From assembly GCA_051745425.1 (NCBI GenBank), contig JBNJEB010000069.1, forward strand, positions 1-8,033: a stretch of 8,033 nt of DNA, given 5' to 3'. The notes under the pieces are model-generated. The model saw nothing but the letters and a program-made list of their open reading frames with translations. It did not search any database and was not told the DNA's origin. Shown here piece by piece: positions 1-6,993 of the stretch. The translations under genes were made by a program, and so were the position numbers. The stretch comes from Halonatronomonas sp051745425 (GTDB lineage: Bacteria; Bacillota; Halanaerobiia; Halanaerobiales; Halarsenatibacteraceae). Positions within the stretch are counted from its first letter, which is position 1. Each line of letters starts with the position of its first letter.

Positions 1-1134
1 GCTGGAGTTGATATTTATAATGCTTTGAAAAAGGCCAAGGATCTTTTAATTGATTTTGGTGGAAATCAAGAAGCAGCCGGCTTTAGGCTGGAGGAGAAAT
101 TTTTAAAGTTCTTTAATAAGAAGATAGAGGTTATCTTAAATGAAAAGGTAAATCTTTTATCTGAAGCTAAAATTATTGAGGTCGATTTAGAACTGGAACT
201 TGAAGAGATTAATTATCAAGAGTTTAGGAGCATTGAACGGCTGGAACCCTTTGGCAGAGGTAATCCTGAGCCAGTCTTTCTGACAGAGGGCTGTCTGTTA
301 AAGAATAAGCGAAAAATCAGTGAGGCTAAATATTTTAAACTGGTCATTGAGAAATCTGGAATCAGAAAGCAGGCAGTTTGCTTTCAGGATAGTTTTGAGA
401 TTGCTGAGGCTTCCAGGGTTGATCTTATTTATCAGCTTGAACAGGCAGATTATAATGACCTGGATAATATCAGGTTGAAAATACTGGAATATAAAGAAGT
501 TGAAGCTGACAGGGAAGTCGAGAATATTTCCAGGCAGAGTTCCAGGGAGATTGAACTGATTGACTGGCGAGGGAGAGATCGAAATCAGCTGAAATTTGAT
601 TCTGATGCGAAAGTGGTTTATTATAGAGAGGGTTTTGGACAGATAAAGCTTGAGCCAGTTATTGATAGATATCAATATAGAGCTGCCGATAAACTTGTCT
701 TTTTAACATTGCCTCCTTCTTTTGAAATTTTTAAGGAGTTGATTTCGGCAACTGGAGCAGCTGAGGTATATCTGGCCTATTCCAGGGCTGAACAGCGGCG
801 AGAGAAGAAATTTATCCAGCAGCTTGCTGGAATTTTGAAAGGGAGTTTAAATAAGGATGGCCGGGCCAGAGTAGACTTATATCGATTAACTGTTCTGACA
901 GTACAGCTGGAGGAGACTGTTGAGCTTGGTCTGAGATATTTAGAGGGCAGAGGTTACATCGATATTTTCAGCAGTGACAAGCGGTTTTACTGGATTCGGC
1001 CTGGTCAGCAGGCTGATAGTAAATCTGAAGAGCGTTTTAGAGATAATCTGATGGAACTTCTGGATGAGAAACAGGCCTTTACCAGATTTATGACTGAAGA
1101 AAAAGTAGACAGGATTCAGGAATTATTAAATTAA
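1..1134 (+). CDS. recJ: Single-stranded-DNA-specific 5'-3' exonuclease RecJ, C-terminal part (5' end cut by window)
   Basis: The reading frame is open from base 1, so the N-terminal DHH catalytic domain lies outside the window and 377 codons remain. RecJ degrades single-stranded DNA 5' to 3' in recombination and mismatch/base-excision repair. The visible part opens with the end of the DHHA1 domain, where the motif GGNQEAAGF (nt 58-84) matches the family GGHxxAAG motif except that His is replaced by Asn. LEPFGRGNPEPVF (nt 241-279) is a RecJ signature leading into the OB-fold DNA-binding domain, roughly nt 280-480. The remaining ~200 residues, with LIDWRGR near nt 556-576 and LVFLTLPPS near nt 694-720, resemble the extra C-terminal domain of Firmicutes RecJ. 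An internal TTG at 25 is not the real start, because homology continues upstream of it. The next gene follows after 20 bases and is probably cotranscribed. The identity is secure; activity cannot be judged without the DHH half. Confidence 0.93.
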   Translation, partial: AGVDIYNALKKAKDLLIDFGGNQEAAGFRLEEKFLKFFNKKIEVILNEKVNLLSEAKIIEVDLELELEEINYQEFRSIERLEPFGRGNPEPVFLTEGCLLKNKRKISEAKYFKLVIEKSGIRKQAVCFQDSFEIAEASRVDLIYQLEQADYNDLDNIRLKILEYKEVEADREVENISRQSSREIELIDWRGRDRNQLKFDSDAKVVYYREGFGQIKLEPVIDRYQYRAADKLVFLTLPPSFEIFKELISATGAAEVYLAYSRAEQRREKKFIQQLAGILKGSLNKDGRARVDLYRLTVLTVQLEETVELGLRYLEGRGYIDIFSSDKRFYWIRPGQQADSKSEERFRDNLMELLDEKQAFTRFMTEEKVDRIQELLN

Positions 1135-1154
1135 TTTTTGAAAGGTGGTTTTAA

Positions 1155-2405
1155 ATGAATACTAGAAAATTTGATTTAAAAGATGATCTAAAACAGGTTG
1201 TGGAGCTCTGGCATGAGATTGGCTGGTTAAAGAGTAATGATCCAGATGATAATCCAGGCTTAAAATATTTGCTTGATTCCAGTGATGTCTGGGTTTATGA
1301 AGAAAATGGCAAAATTGAAGCAACTTCTCTGGGAGTTCCTGGTGAGATTAATTACCTTAATACTAAATTGCCATTCCATGGATTATCCGGGGTTGTTGTT
1401 AGTCCAATTGTAAGAAAGAAGGGGCTGGCCAGTAAACTTGTTTCCAGGTCTCTTATTGAGGGCTATAATAAAGGTTATGCAGTTTCCGGGCTTTTGATGT
1501 TTGAGCAGGGTTATTATAACCATCTGGGATATGGTACTGGCAGTTATGACCATAAATTTACTTTTGATCCATCTTACTTAAATATAAAGAAGAAGGCCAG
1601 GACACCTGAGAGGATAACGAAGGATGACTGGAAGAAAGTTCACAGGTCATTATTAAATCGCAAACAGAACCATGGTGCTGTAAGCCTTCTGCCTGCCCAT
1701 ATTACTAGAGATAAGATGGCCTGGTCTTCTGATGAAACCTATGGCCTTGGCTATTACAATGATGCAGGTGAGATAACCCATATGTTATGGATTAGAAAAG
1801 AAGGTGATTATAGTGGTCCTTTTGCCAATGGGCCGCTGGTAGTGGAGTTTATGACCTATCAGAATTATGAGCAGTTTCTTGAACTCCTGGCAATTTTGAA
1901 GAATTTAGGAGACCAGATCTATGCTGTGAAGATGACCGAGCCTGCTAATATTCAACTCCAGGATTATTTTAATTATCCTAGAAAGCAGTATAACCAGTCT
2001 GGCAGCAAATACGGTTATGAGTCCAAGGCTTTTGCTGGCTGGCAGATTAGGATTTTAAATCTGGAGAAATGCATTAAAGCAACAAAATTAAAGGAAAGCT
2101 CACTTAAATTTAACCTGGAGCTGCATGATCCAATTGAAGATTATCTGGCTGAAGATGACTGGAATGGACTTTCTGGTAATTATCAGGTAGAATTAGGAAG
2201 TAGCTCTTTAATTAAGACTGGTAAGAATAATGAGCTGCCAACTTTACAGGCCACTGTTAATTCATTTTCCAGAATGTGGCTTGGGGTGCTGGCTCCATCA
2301 GTTCTGGCAATCAGAGATGGGATTTCAGGACCAGAGCAGTTGCTGGAGGATCTTGATCATTTTCTGGGCTATCTGCCTGAACCAAAGATGGAGTGGAGAT
2401 TTTAA
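1155..2405 (+). CDS. Eis-like GNAT family N-acetyltransferase
   Basis: This 416-residue cytoplasmic protein has the length and layout of the Eis family: an N-terminal GNAT domain (about 1-140), a second GNAT-like domain (about 145-290) and an SCP2-like C-terminal domain (about 300-416). The acetyl-CoA pyrophosphate loop is visible as VVSPIVRKKGLA (residues 81-92). EQGYYNHLGYG (117-127) corresponds to the Eis segment holding the general-acid tyrosine, here Tyr126. The chain ends in WRF; in mycobacterial Eis a C-terminal Phe carboxylate acts as the catalytic base, so both catalytic features seem present. Known relatives acetylate amines such as aminoglycosides, polyamines or protein lysines; the substrate here cannot be told from sequence. 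ATG 1155 is preceded by AAAGGTGG at 1141-1148, six bases away. The gene sits between recJ and a lipid kinase-family gene in one apparent operon. Family assignment is confident, role open. Confidence 0.85.
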   Translation: MNTRKFDLKDDLKQVVELWHEIGWLKSNDPDDNPGLKYLLDSSDVWVYEENGKIEATSLGVPGEINYLNTKLPFHGLSGVVVSPIVRKKGLASKLVSRSLIEGYNKGYAVSGLLMFEQGYYNHLGYGTGSYDHKFTFDPSYLNIKKKARTPERITKDDWKKVHRSLLNRKQNHGAVSLLPAHITRDKMAWSSDETYGLGYYNDAGEITHMLWIRKEGDYSGPFANGPLVVEFMTYQNYEQFLELLAILKNLGDQIYAVKMTEPANIQLQDYFNYPRKQYNQSGSKYGYESKAFAGWQIRILNLEKCIKATKLKESSLKFNLELHDPIEDYLAEDDWNGLSGNYQVELGSSSLIKTGKNNELPTLQATVNSFSRMWLGVLAPSVLAIRDGISGPEQLLEDLDHFLGYLPEPKMEWRF

Positions 2406-2407
2406 AT

Positions 2408-2414
2408 GGGGTGG
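2408..2414 (+). promoter_or_regulatory. Ribosome binding site supporting a TTG start for the lipid kinase-family gene
   Basis: GGGGTGG lies between the stop of the acetyltransferase gene and TTG 2419, four bases before the start, which is a rather short spacing. The nearby ATG at 2406 is out of frame with the kinase. The TTG start gives a canonical N-terminus (ILLIYNPKSG), whereas the next in-frame ATG near residue 53 would remove the first strand and the NPKSG motif. Confidence 0.55.
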
Positions 2415-2418
2415 TTGA

Positions 2419-3315
2419 TTGAAGAATATATTATTAATCTATAACCCAAAGTCAGGAGATGGAAATTTTAGCCTGGAGATAGATAATTTAATTGCTTATT
2501 TTGAAGATGAAGCAATCTTTACTGTACTCAGGCTTGGTGAATTTGATCTTGTTGAAAAATTTAGTAAAATTGAGATGAGTAGGTATGATTTAATAATGGT
2601 TGCCGGTGGAGACGGGACAGTTAGCTGGGTTACAGAAAGTTTGATAATTAATGGGACAGATATTCCTTTCTATATAATTCCAGTAGGAACTTCTAATGAT
2701 TTTGCTGAGTATCTTAATTTCTCTGCTGAAGTTGATAGAATATATGATATAATTACAACTGGAAAGGTTATTCCAGTTGATGCCGGTCTGGCTAATGATA
2801 ATTATTTTATAAATGTCTGTGCCGGAGGCTTTCTGACAAATGTACCCCACAGTACTGATGCTAATATGAAAAATAGGCTTGGTAACCTGGCCTATTATAT
2901 TAGGGGGATTCAAGAACTTCCAAAGATCAATCCCTTATCTTTAAGGATTGACACAGGAGCTAATGTTTTTGAAGAGAAATTATTTTTATTTTTGATAATT
3001 AATAGTGGTCGGGCTGGAGGTTTTAATGAACTGTCAACTCTGACTGATATTAGTGATGGGAAATTTGAGTTTATTGCTATTAAATATGGAAAATTATATG
3101 AGATGTTTAATGCTCTGATTGAATTATTTATTAATAAAAATCTCTCTGGAGAAAATATTATTCATTTACAGTCTGATTATTTCTATATTGAAAATATCGG
3201 GGATGATATGGCCAGGCATACTGATATTGACGGTGAGAGAGGTCCTGATTATCCAGTGGAGATAAAAGTTAAGAGTGATTTATTAAGATTATATGTAGAA
3301 GAAAATACTATTTAG
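2419..3315 (+). CDS. Diacylglycerol/lipid kinase family protein (DgkB/YegS/BmrU type)
   Basis: This 298-residue protein has the usual length and motifs of the soluble DAGK-catalytic family, which uses ATP to phosphorylate diacylglycerol or related lipids at the inner face of the membrane. Visible features are the N-terminal YNPKSG (8-13), the nucleotide-binding GGDGTV (63-68), PVGTSNDFA (88-96), the middle segment DAGLANDNYFINVCAGGF (121-138) and a C-terminal DGE (271-273) matching the catalytic Asp-Gly-Glu of DgkB. There are no membrane segments, as expected for this family and unlike the small integral DgkA enzymes. The start is TTG 2419. The gene begins 13 bases after the acetyltransferase stop, and its own TAG stop overlaps the deoD Shine-Dalgarno, suggesting coupled translation. 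Substrate is uncertain: diacylglycerol recycling for phospholipid or lipoteichoic acid turnover is the commonest role, but YegS-type lipid kinases with other substrates look alike. Confidence 0.87.
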   Translation: MKNILLIYNPKSGDGNFSLEIDNLIAYFEDEAIFTVLRLGEFDLVEKFSKIEMSRYDLIMVAGGDGTVSWVTESLIINGTDIPFYIIPVGTSNDFAEYLNFSAEVDRIYDIITTGKVIPVDAGLANDNYFINVCAGGFLTNVPHSTDANMKNRLGNLAYYIRGIQELPKINPLSLRIDTGANVFEEKLFLFLIINSGRAGGFNELSTLTDISDGKFEFIAIKYGKLYEMFNALIELFINKNLSGENIIHLQSDYFYIENIGDDMARHTDIDGERGPDYPVEIKVKSDLLRLYVEENTI

Positions 3316-3320
3316 GGGGT
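3314..3320 (+). promoter_or_regulatory. deoD ribosome binding site overlapping the upstream stop codon
   Basis: AGGGGGT overlaps the TAG stop (3313-3315) of the lipid kinase-family gene and lies seven bases before ATG 3328. Pairing with anti-Shine-Dalgarno would include one G:U wobble relative to AGGAGGT. The overlap suggests translational coupling. The 13-base string AGGGGGTATTTAT (3314-3326) recurs exactly at 6987-6999 before abrB. Confidence 0.75.
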
Positions 3321-3327
3321 ATTTATT

Positions 3328-4026
3328 ATGACAGTACATATTGGTGCTGAAAAAGGAGAAATTGCGGAAACAGTTCTATTACCAGGAGATCCATTGAGAG
3401 CTAAATATATTGCAGATAATTATTTAGAAGATGTTGAATGTTATAATGAAGTTAGAGGAATGTATGGTTATACAGGTTTTTATAAAGGTAAGAAGGTTTC
3501 AGCCCAGGGCTCAGGCATGGGAATGCCATCATTATCAATTTATGTTAACGAACTTGTCCAGGAGTATGGAGTTAAGAAGATAATGCGGGTTGGCTCCTGT
3601 GGTGCTATTAGTGAAAGAGTCAATGTTAGAGATGTAATTTTAGCAATTGGGGCCTGCAGTAATTCCAAGATGAATGATATCCGCTTTAATGGGCAGAGTT
3701 ATTCCCCTACAGCCAGTTATCAACTTCTTCAGTCAGCCTATCAGACCGCAGAGGCCAATGGAGTTGATGTTGAAGTTGGTAATATTTATAGTTCGGACAT
3801 GTTCTATCAGGATGATTCAAATTGGTATGAGGTCTGGAAAGAATATGGTGTGCTAGCTGTTGAGATGGAGACTGCTGAATTATATACACTGGCTGCCAGA
3901 CATAATATCGAGGCCCTGTCAATCTTAACTGTCAGTGATTCAATAGTTACAGGTGAGGAGACAACATCTGAAGAAAGGGAGAAGACCTTTACCGATATGA
4001 TGGAGATAGCTTTAGAGATAGCTTAA
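3328..4026 (+). CDS. deoD: Purine nucleoside phosphorylase, DeoD type
   Basis: A 232-residue hexameric-type purine nucleoside phosphorylase, which converts purine (deoxy)ribonucleosides and phosphate to free base and (deoxy)ribose-1-phosphate in cytoplasmic salvage. The sequence follows E. coli PNP closely and the catalytic residues fall at matching numbers: His4 (reaching into the neighbouring subunit's site), Gly20 and Arg24 in LLPGDPLRAKYIA, Arg43, Arg87 and Ser90 in MRVGSCGA (phosphate binding), Glu179-Met180-Glu181 in VEMET (ribose), Asp204 in VSDS (base N7 protonation) and Arg217. Asp at 204 is the bacterial hexameric type that accepts both 6-oxo and 6-amino purines. The start is supported by AGGGGGT seven bases upstream, overlapping the preceding stop. 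It is the last gene of its run; a hairpin terminator begins 30 bases after its stop. Full length, nothing missing, very confident. Confidence 0.97.
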   Translation: MTVHIGAEKGEIAETVLLPGDPLRAKYIADNYLEDVECYNEVRGMYGYTGFYKGKKVSAQGSGMGMPSLSIYVNELVQEYGVKKIMRVGSCGAISERVNVRDVILAIGACSNSKMNDIRFNGQSYSPTASYQLLQSAYQTAEANGVDVEVGNIYSSDMFYQDDSNWYEVWKEYGVLAVEMETAELYTLAARHNIEALSILTVSDSIVTGEETTSEEREKTFTDMMEIALEIA

Positions 4027-4040
4027 CTTTAAGGCTTTAA

Positions 4041-4069
4041 TTGCTTTATTCTTCTACCCCTGATAAAAT
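4041..4069 (+). promoter_or_regulatory. Candidate sigma-A promoter overlapping the deoD terminator
   Basis: TTGCTT (4041-4046) and TAAAAT (4064-4069) are separated by 17 bases and resemble -35 and -10 boxes. A start site would fall near 4076, giving a leader of about 37 bases before ATG 4113. The -10 box lies inside the terminator hairpin. In such AT-rich DNA the match could be chance, but the following genes need a promoter after the terminator and no better one is visible. Confidence 0.4.
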
Positions 4070-4086
4070 AATATCAGGGGTTTCTT
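4056..4086 (+). terminator. Rho-independent terminator after deoD
   Basis: CCCCTGATA (4057-4065) pairs perfectly with TATCAGGGG (4072-4080) around a six-base A/T loop. A4056 and T4081 can extend the stem to ten pairs. The downstream tract TTTCTT (4081-4086) is short and interrupted, so termination may be incomplete. It sits 30 bases after the deoD stop and ends the recJ-to-deoD run. Confidence 0.82.
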
Positions 4087-4112
4087 AAATTGTTTGATTC
4101 AGGAGGAAAGTT

Positions 4113-4742
4113 ATGAAAGATCAGCTTAAGAAGATCATTTTTGTTTTTTTAATATTTATAGTTATGTTTGGGGCAGGTTTTTATCTGGCATATTATAATT
4201 TTGATGGTCTGAAAGATTCTGGACCAATTTCAGAAGATATGATTGATTATCAGGAAGAAACTTATTTAAAACTTGAGAGAGAGTCCGGGGTTGAAACCCT
4301 ATCAGAAGATATACCCTCAGAACCAATAGTATCTCCTGATGGTAATAAACTGGCTTTTATAGATCCTTTTCAGTGGGAAGTTGTTGGCTCTATTTTTTTA
4401 TATGATTATGAGGCCAACTCTTTAAGGGAATTGTTAAAGGCCGATCAGATTGAAGACCAGTTTACCCCTAAAGGGATCTGGTGGTATAATAATGAATACC
4501 TTCTGGCAATTATCGGTTATGCCTATGGGACTGTTACTGTAGGCGGAGATCTCTATCTGGTAGATGTTGATACAGGTAATCCAAGAAGGATACTGGGATT
4601 AACTGAATATCAGGAAGTAAAAAATATTAGCCTGGATGATCAATATATTTATCTGGAGATTGCTGAGTTTAATGAAAGTTATAGTGATTATGAAATAATC
4701 GAAGATAGGATTAGCCGTAAAAGGCTGGATGATGTAATTTAA
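4113..4742 (+). CDS. Membrane-anchored extracytoplasmic protein with beta-propeller-like repeats, unknown function
   Basis: I do not recognise a characterised homologue of this 209-residue protein. Residues 8-28 (start IIFVFLIFIVMFG) form one hydrophobic segment after a Lys-containing N-terminus; there is no Cys for a lipobox, so it is either an uncleaved anchor or a signal peptide, with the rest outside. After an acidic linker (30-68), PIVSPDGNKLAFIDP (71-85) and SIFLYDYEANSLRELL (93-108) match the PD40/TolB-like propeller pattern, and DLYLVDVDTGNPRRIL (146-161) gives a second strand set. NISLDDQYIYLEI (171-183) starts a third. Two to three blades are too few for a closed propeller. The layout recalls DUF4652-type clostridial proteins, but I cannot confirm that. 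ATG 4113 follows AGGAGG (4101-4106) by six bases. The transporter gene starts 21 bases after its stop, so it is probably cotranscribed and may act at the same membrane. Confidence 0.8.
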   Translation: MKDQLKKIIFVFLIFIVMFGAGFYLAYYNFDGLKDSGPISEDMIDYQEETYLKLERESGVETLSEDIPSEPIVSPDGNKLAFIDPFQWEVVGSIFLYDYEANSLRELLKADQIEDQFTPKGIWWYNNEYLLAIIGYAYGTVTVGGDLYLVDVDTGNPRRILGLTEYQEVKNISLDDQYIYLEIAEFNESYSDYEIIEDRISRKRLDDVI

Positions 4743-4750
4743 TTTTATGA

Positions 4751-4755
4751 AAGGA
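4751..4755 (+). promoter_or_regulatory. Ribosome binding site supporting a TTG start for the MATE transporter
   Basis: AAGGA lies eight bases before TTG 4764. ATG 4747 is out of frame. The TTG places about 15 polar residues before the first membrane segment, as is usual for MATE proteins, while the next in-frame ATG (residue 33) would cut into helix 1. Confidence 0.6.
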
Positions 4756-4763
4756 TTGATATT

Positions 4764-6125
4764 TTGAAATCACCTATTGATAGTAAACAGGATATAATTG
4801 GCCAGCCTATCCTGCCTACCCTATTAAAATTATCCTGGCCGATAATAATAGGGCAGGGTATGCATTTAATGTATCAATTAGCAGATACTTTCTGGGTAGG
4901 AAGGCTTGGGCCAGAATATCTGGCTGCAATCTCTCTATCTTTTCCGCTATTATTTATAGTTTATTCTATGGGAGCAGGTTTTTCTGTGGCAGGTGTGGCT
5001 TTAGTTTCTCAATATACTGGAGCCAAGCGACCTAAAATGGCAAGCAGGGCAACAGGTCAGATATTTGTGCTGGCTATTTTAATATCGATGGTCTTTACTG
5101 CTGCCGGCTTATATTTTAGTGAAGAGATGTTTCTTTTGATCGGGGCTGAAGAAGATGTTCTGCCCCTGGCTCTGGATTATTTTAGGATTTATGTTACTGG
5201 AATTCCTATAATATTTATTTATTATATCTTCTCATCTGTTCTAGAAGGCATTGGTGATACAATTACCCCGATGAAGATAAAAATATTTACAGTTGTTTTA
5301 AATATTATTTTAGATCCGTTCTTCATTTTTGGCTGGAGCTTTTTCCCTGAGATGGGGATCGGTGGGGCGGCACTGGCAACAGTTTTATCCAGGCTGGCCG
5401 CAGGTATAGTTGGGATCTATATTATGTTCTGGGACTTATCTGCAATTAAGATAAAACTTAAGGACTTTTATCCTGATCCAGGAATGATAAAAAAAATTAT
5501 CAAAATTGGTACCCCGGCTGCTTTAGGGGATTCGGCTATGGCGATAGCCTTAACTGTAATGACTGCTATAGTTGCTGATTTTGGAACATTAACCCTGGCT
5601 GCCTGGGGAATTGCCAATAGAATTACTGCTGTTATAAGAATGCCTGCTTTTGGTATGGGCCGGGCTACAGGAGTAATGGTTGGCCAGCATTTAGGCGCTG
5701 ACCAGCCCTCAGAGGCCAATAAAGTTTCCTGGCTAGGAACTGGTGTAATCTTTGGAACGATGATAGTTCTGGCAATTGTATTTTTATTTATATCTCCAGG
5801 TTTAGTAAGTTTATTCACTGAAGATAGTTCTGTTATAAGTATTGGAGCCGAGTATCTTAGAATTTCAGCCTTTGCCTATGCTTTTTTAGGAGCGCAGATA
5901 GTTTTAAGTGGAGCTTTGAATGGTGCCGGTAAGACAGTTTCTCAGACATTTTTCCGTCTATTGACTTTATGGATATTCCAGATTCCATTATCTTATTTAT
6001 TTGCCAATCAATTTGATTTTGGCAGACAGGGAATCTGGTGGGGGATTTTTCTTGCTAAAGTCCTCGGTTTATTGATTTTAATGGCCTGGTTTAAAAAAGG
6101 TACCTGGCAGTCTAAGGAAATATAA
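4764..6125 (+). CDS. MATE family multidrug/metabolite efflux transporter
   Basis: This 453-residue integral membrane protein has the length and two-half arrangement of MATE antiporters, which export cationic drugs or metabolites in exchange for Na+ or H+. The N-half opens with GQPILPTLLKLSWPIIIGQ (13-31) and YQLADTFWVGRLGPEYLAA (37-55), which is the classic helix 1 to helix 2 region. NIILDPFFIFGW (180-191) is the family NxxxDPxFIFG motif in the N-half. The C-half repeats the pattern after a cytoplasmic loop near 225-245, with GRATGVMVGQHLGADQPSEA (299-318) and LSGALNGAGKT (381-391). About twelve hydrophobic segments can be counted. The start is TTG 4764. Cytoplasmic Lys-rich ends fit the positive-inside rule. 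The gene lies 21 bases after the propeller-like protein and 13 bases before the phosphatase gene. Substrate and coupling ion cannot be read from sequence. Confidence 0.93.
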   Translation: MKSPIDSKQDIIGQPILPTLLKLSWPIIIGQGMHLMYQLADTFWVGRLGPEYLAAISLSFPLLFIVYSMGAGFSVAGVALVSQYTGAKRPKMASRATGQIFVLAILISMVFTAAGLYFSEEMFLLIGAEEDVLPLALDYFRIYVTGIPIIFIYYIFSSVLEGIGDTITPMKIKIFTVVLNIILDPFFIFGWSFFPEMGIGGAALATVLSRLAAGIVGIYIMFWDLSAIKIKLKDFYPDPGMIKKIIKIGTPAALGDSAMAIALTVMTAIVADFGTLTLAAWGIANRITAVIRMPAFGMGRATGVMVGQHLGADQPSEANKVSWLGTGVIFGTMIVLAIVFLFISPGLVSLFTEDSSVISIGAEYLRISAFAYAFLGAQIVLSGALNGAGKTVSQTFFRLLTLWIFQIPLSYLFANQFDFGRQGIWWGIFLAKVLGLLILMAWFKKGTWQSKEI

Positions 6126-6138
6126 AGGAGTTGGGAGT

Positions 6139-6927
6139 ATGGATAATCTTAATAAAGAATTGGAAGTTGCCTCAAAAGCAGTTGAGAAAGCAGGAAAATT
6201 AATTGCCAGAAAAATTGAGAAGAGACCAGAGCGCTGGCAAAAAGCGCCAGGGGATTTTGTTAGTTCTGTCGATCTTTCTTCGGAAGAGATTGTTGGTAAA
6301 TTAATAAAGAAAGAATTTCCAGATGATGGCATTATGTCTGAAGAAGATTTGAATTTTGGTCTAGAAAAGGAGAGGTTCTGGATTCTTGACCCTCTGGATG
6401 GAACTATGAATTATCTAAGGAAATTGCCGTTTTTTTCAGTATCACTGGCCTTATTTAAGCAGGATGAAGTTGTTTTAGGTGTGATTTATGACCCCTATCA
6501 TGAAAATTTATTTACTGCTGTAAAAGGTGGTGGGGCCTACTTAAATGGAAAGAAGATAGCAGTAGGTGATATTTCTAATCTGGTAGAATGTTGTATAGCC
6601 ACAGAATATATTGGTTATCTTGATTCAGTTAAGAAGAGAAGATTACTTGGAAGATTAGGAGAGTTTTTTGGAAATATTAGAATGATTGGCTCTCAGGCTC
6701 TTGACTTAGCTTATACTGCTGCCGGTCAGATAGATATTGCTTTTCTTCCTCGCTCTAACCCCTGGGATATGGCTGCAGGTTCGATTCTGGTAAAAGAGGC
6801 TGGAGGTACAGTCTGGGCTCCAGGAGGTTATTCCTGTTTGAAAAGCGGCCAGATAATTGCTGGTAATGAAGAACTTGTAAAAGAGTTTGTTACTGAAATA
6901 TTAGAGAAAAAATACCAGTTCTTATAA
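6139..6927 (+). CDS. Inositol monophosphatase family protein
   Basis: A 262-residue Mg2+-dependent phosphatase of the IMPase/SuhB/CysQ superfamily, of typical length, cytoplasmic. All metal-binding motifs are visible: GDFVSSVD (38-45), SEED (67-70) with Glu68, WILDPLDGTMNY (81-92) with Asp84 and Asp87, and NPWDMAAG (207-214) with Asp210, followed by EAGG (220-223). The family hydrolyses inositol-1-phosphate, and relatives also act on fructose-1,6-bisphosphate, 3'-phosphoadenosine-5'-phosphate or NADP; which applies here is not decided by these motifs. ATG 6139 has AAAGGAG (6124-6130) eight bases upstream, overlapping the stop of the transporter gene, so the two are probably translationally coupled. 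No hairpin follows its stop; transcription may continue into abrB, although abrB has its own promoter directly after. Confidence 0.92.
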   Translation: MDNLNKELEVASKAVEKAGKLIARKIEKRPERWQKAPGDFVSSVDLSSEEIVGKLIKKEFPDDGIMSEEDLNFGLEKERFWILDPLDGTMNYLRKLPFFSVSLALFKQDEVVLGVIYDPYHENLFTAVKGGGAYLNGKKIAVGDISNLVECCIATEYIGYLDSVKKRRLLGRLGEFFGNIRMIGSQALDLAYTAAGQIDIAFLPRSNPWDMAAGSILVKEAGGTVWAPGGYSCLKSGQIIAGNEELVKEFVTEILEKKYQFL

Positions 6928-6956
6928 TTGAATTTTTAATTTAAATGTTATATAAT
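6928..6956 (+). promoter_or_regulatory. Sigma-A-type promoter for the AbrB-family gene
   Basis: TTGAAT (6928-6933) and a perfect TATAAT (6951-6956) are separated by exactly 17 bases. Expected transcription start is near 6963, about 43 bases before ATG 7006. The -35 box begins immediately after the stop of the phosphatase gene. Among the short gaps in the window this is the clearest promoter. Confidence 0.8.
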
Positions 6957-6986
6957 AAATGTAATGAATAGAAAAATTTATTTGTC

Positions 6987-6993
6987 AGGGGGT
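6987..6993 (+). promoter_or_regulatory. abrB ribosome binding site with unusually long spacing
   Basis: AGGGGGT is a strong Shine-Dalgarno but lies twelve bases before ATG 7006, longer than the usual five to nine. The in-frame ATT at 7000 would be at normal spacing (six bases). The site lies downstream of the in-frame ATG 6964 and so argues against that longer start as the main one. Confidence 0.65.

Noticed and set aside
298..675. Open frame of 125 codons on the - strand
   Set aside because: It lies entirely inside recJ in antisense, shows no family motif and has the low-complexity hydrophobic and Asn/Ile-rich look of a complement of coding DNA.
2230..2418. Open frame of 62 codons on the + strand overlapping the acetyltransferase 3' end
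   Set aside because: It is an out-of-frame reading of the conserved C-terminal Eis-like domain and has no ribosome binding site of its own.
5468..5818. Open frame of 116 codons on the - strand with hydrophobic stretches
   Set aside because: Antisense to MATE helices; hydrophobic runs on the complement of membrane-protein genes are expected, and no start signal is visible.
6078..6332. Open frame of 84 codons on the - strand
   Set aside because: It spans the junction of the MATE and phosphatase genes in antisense, with no recognisable motif.
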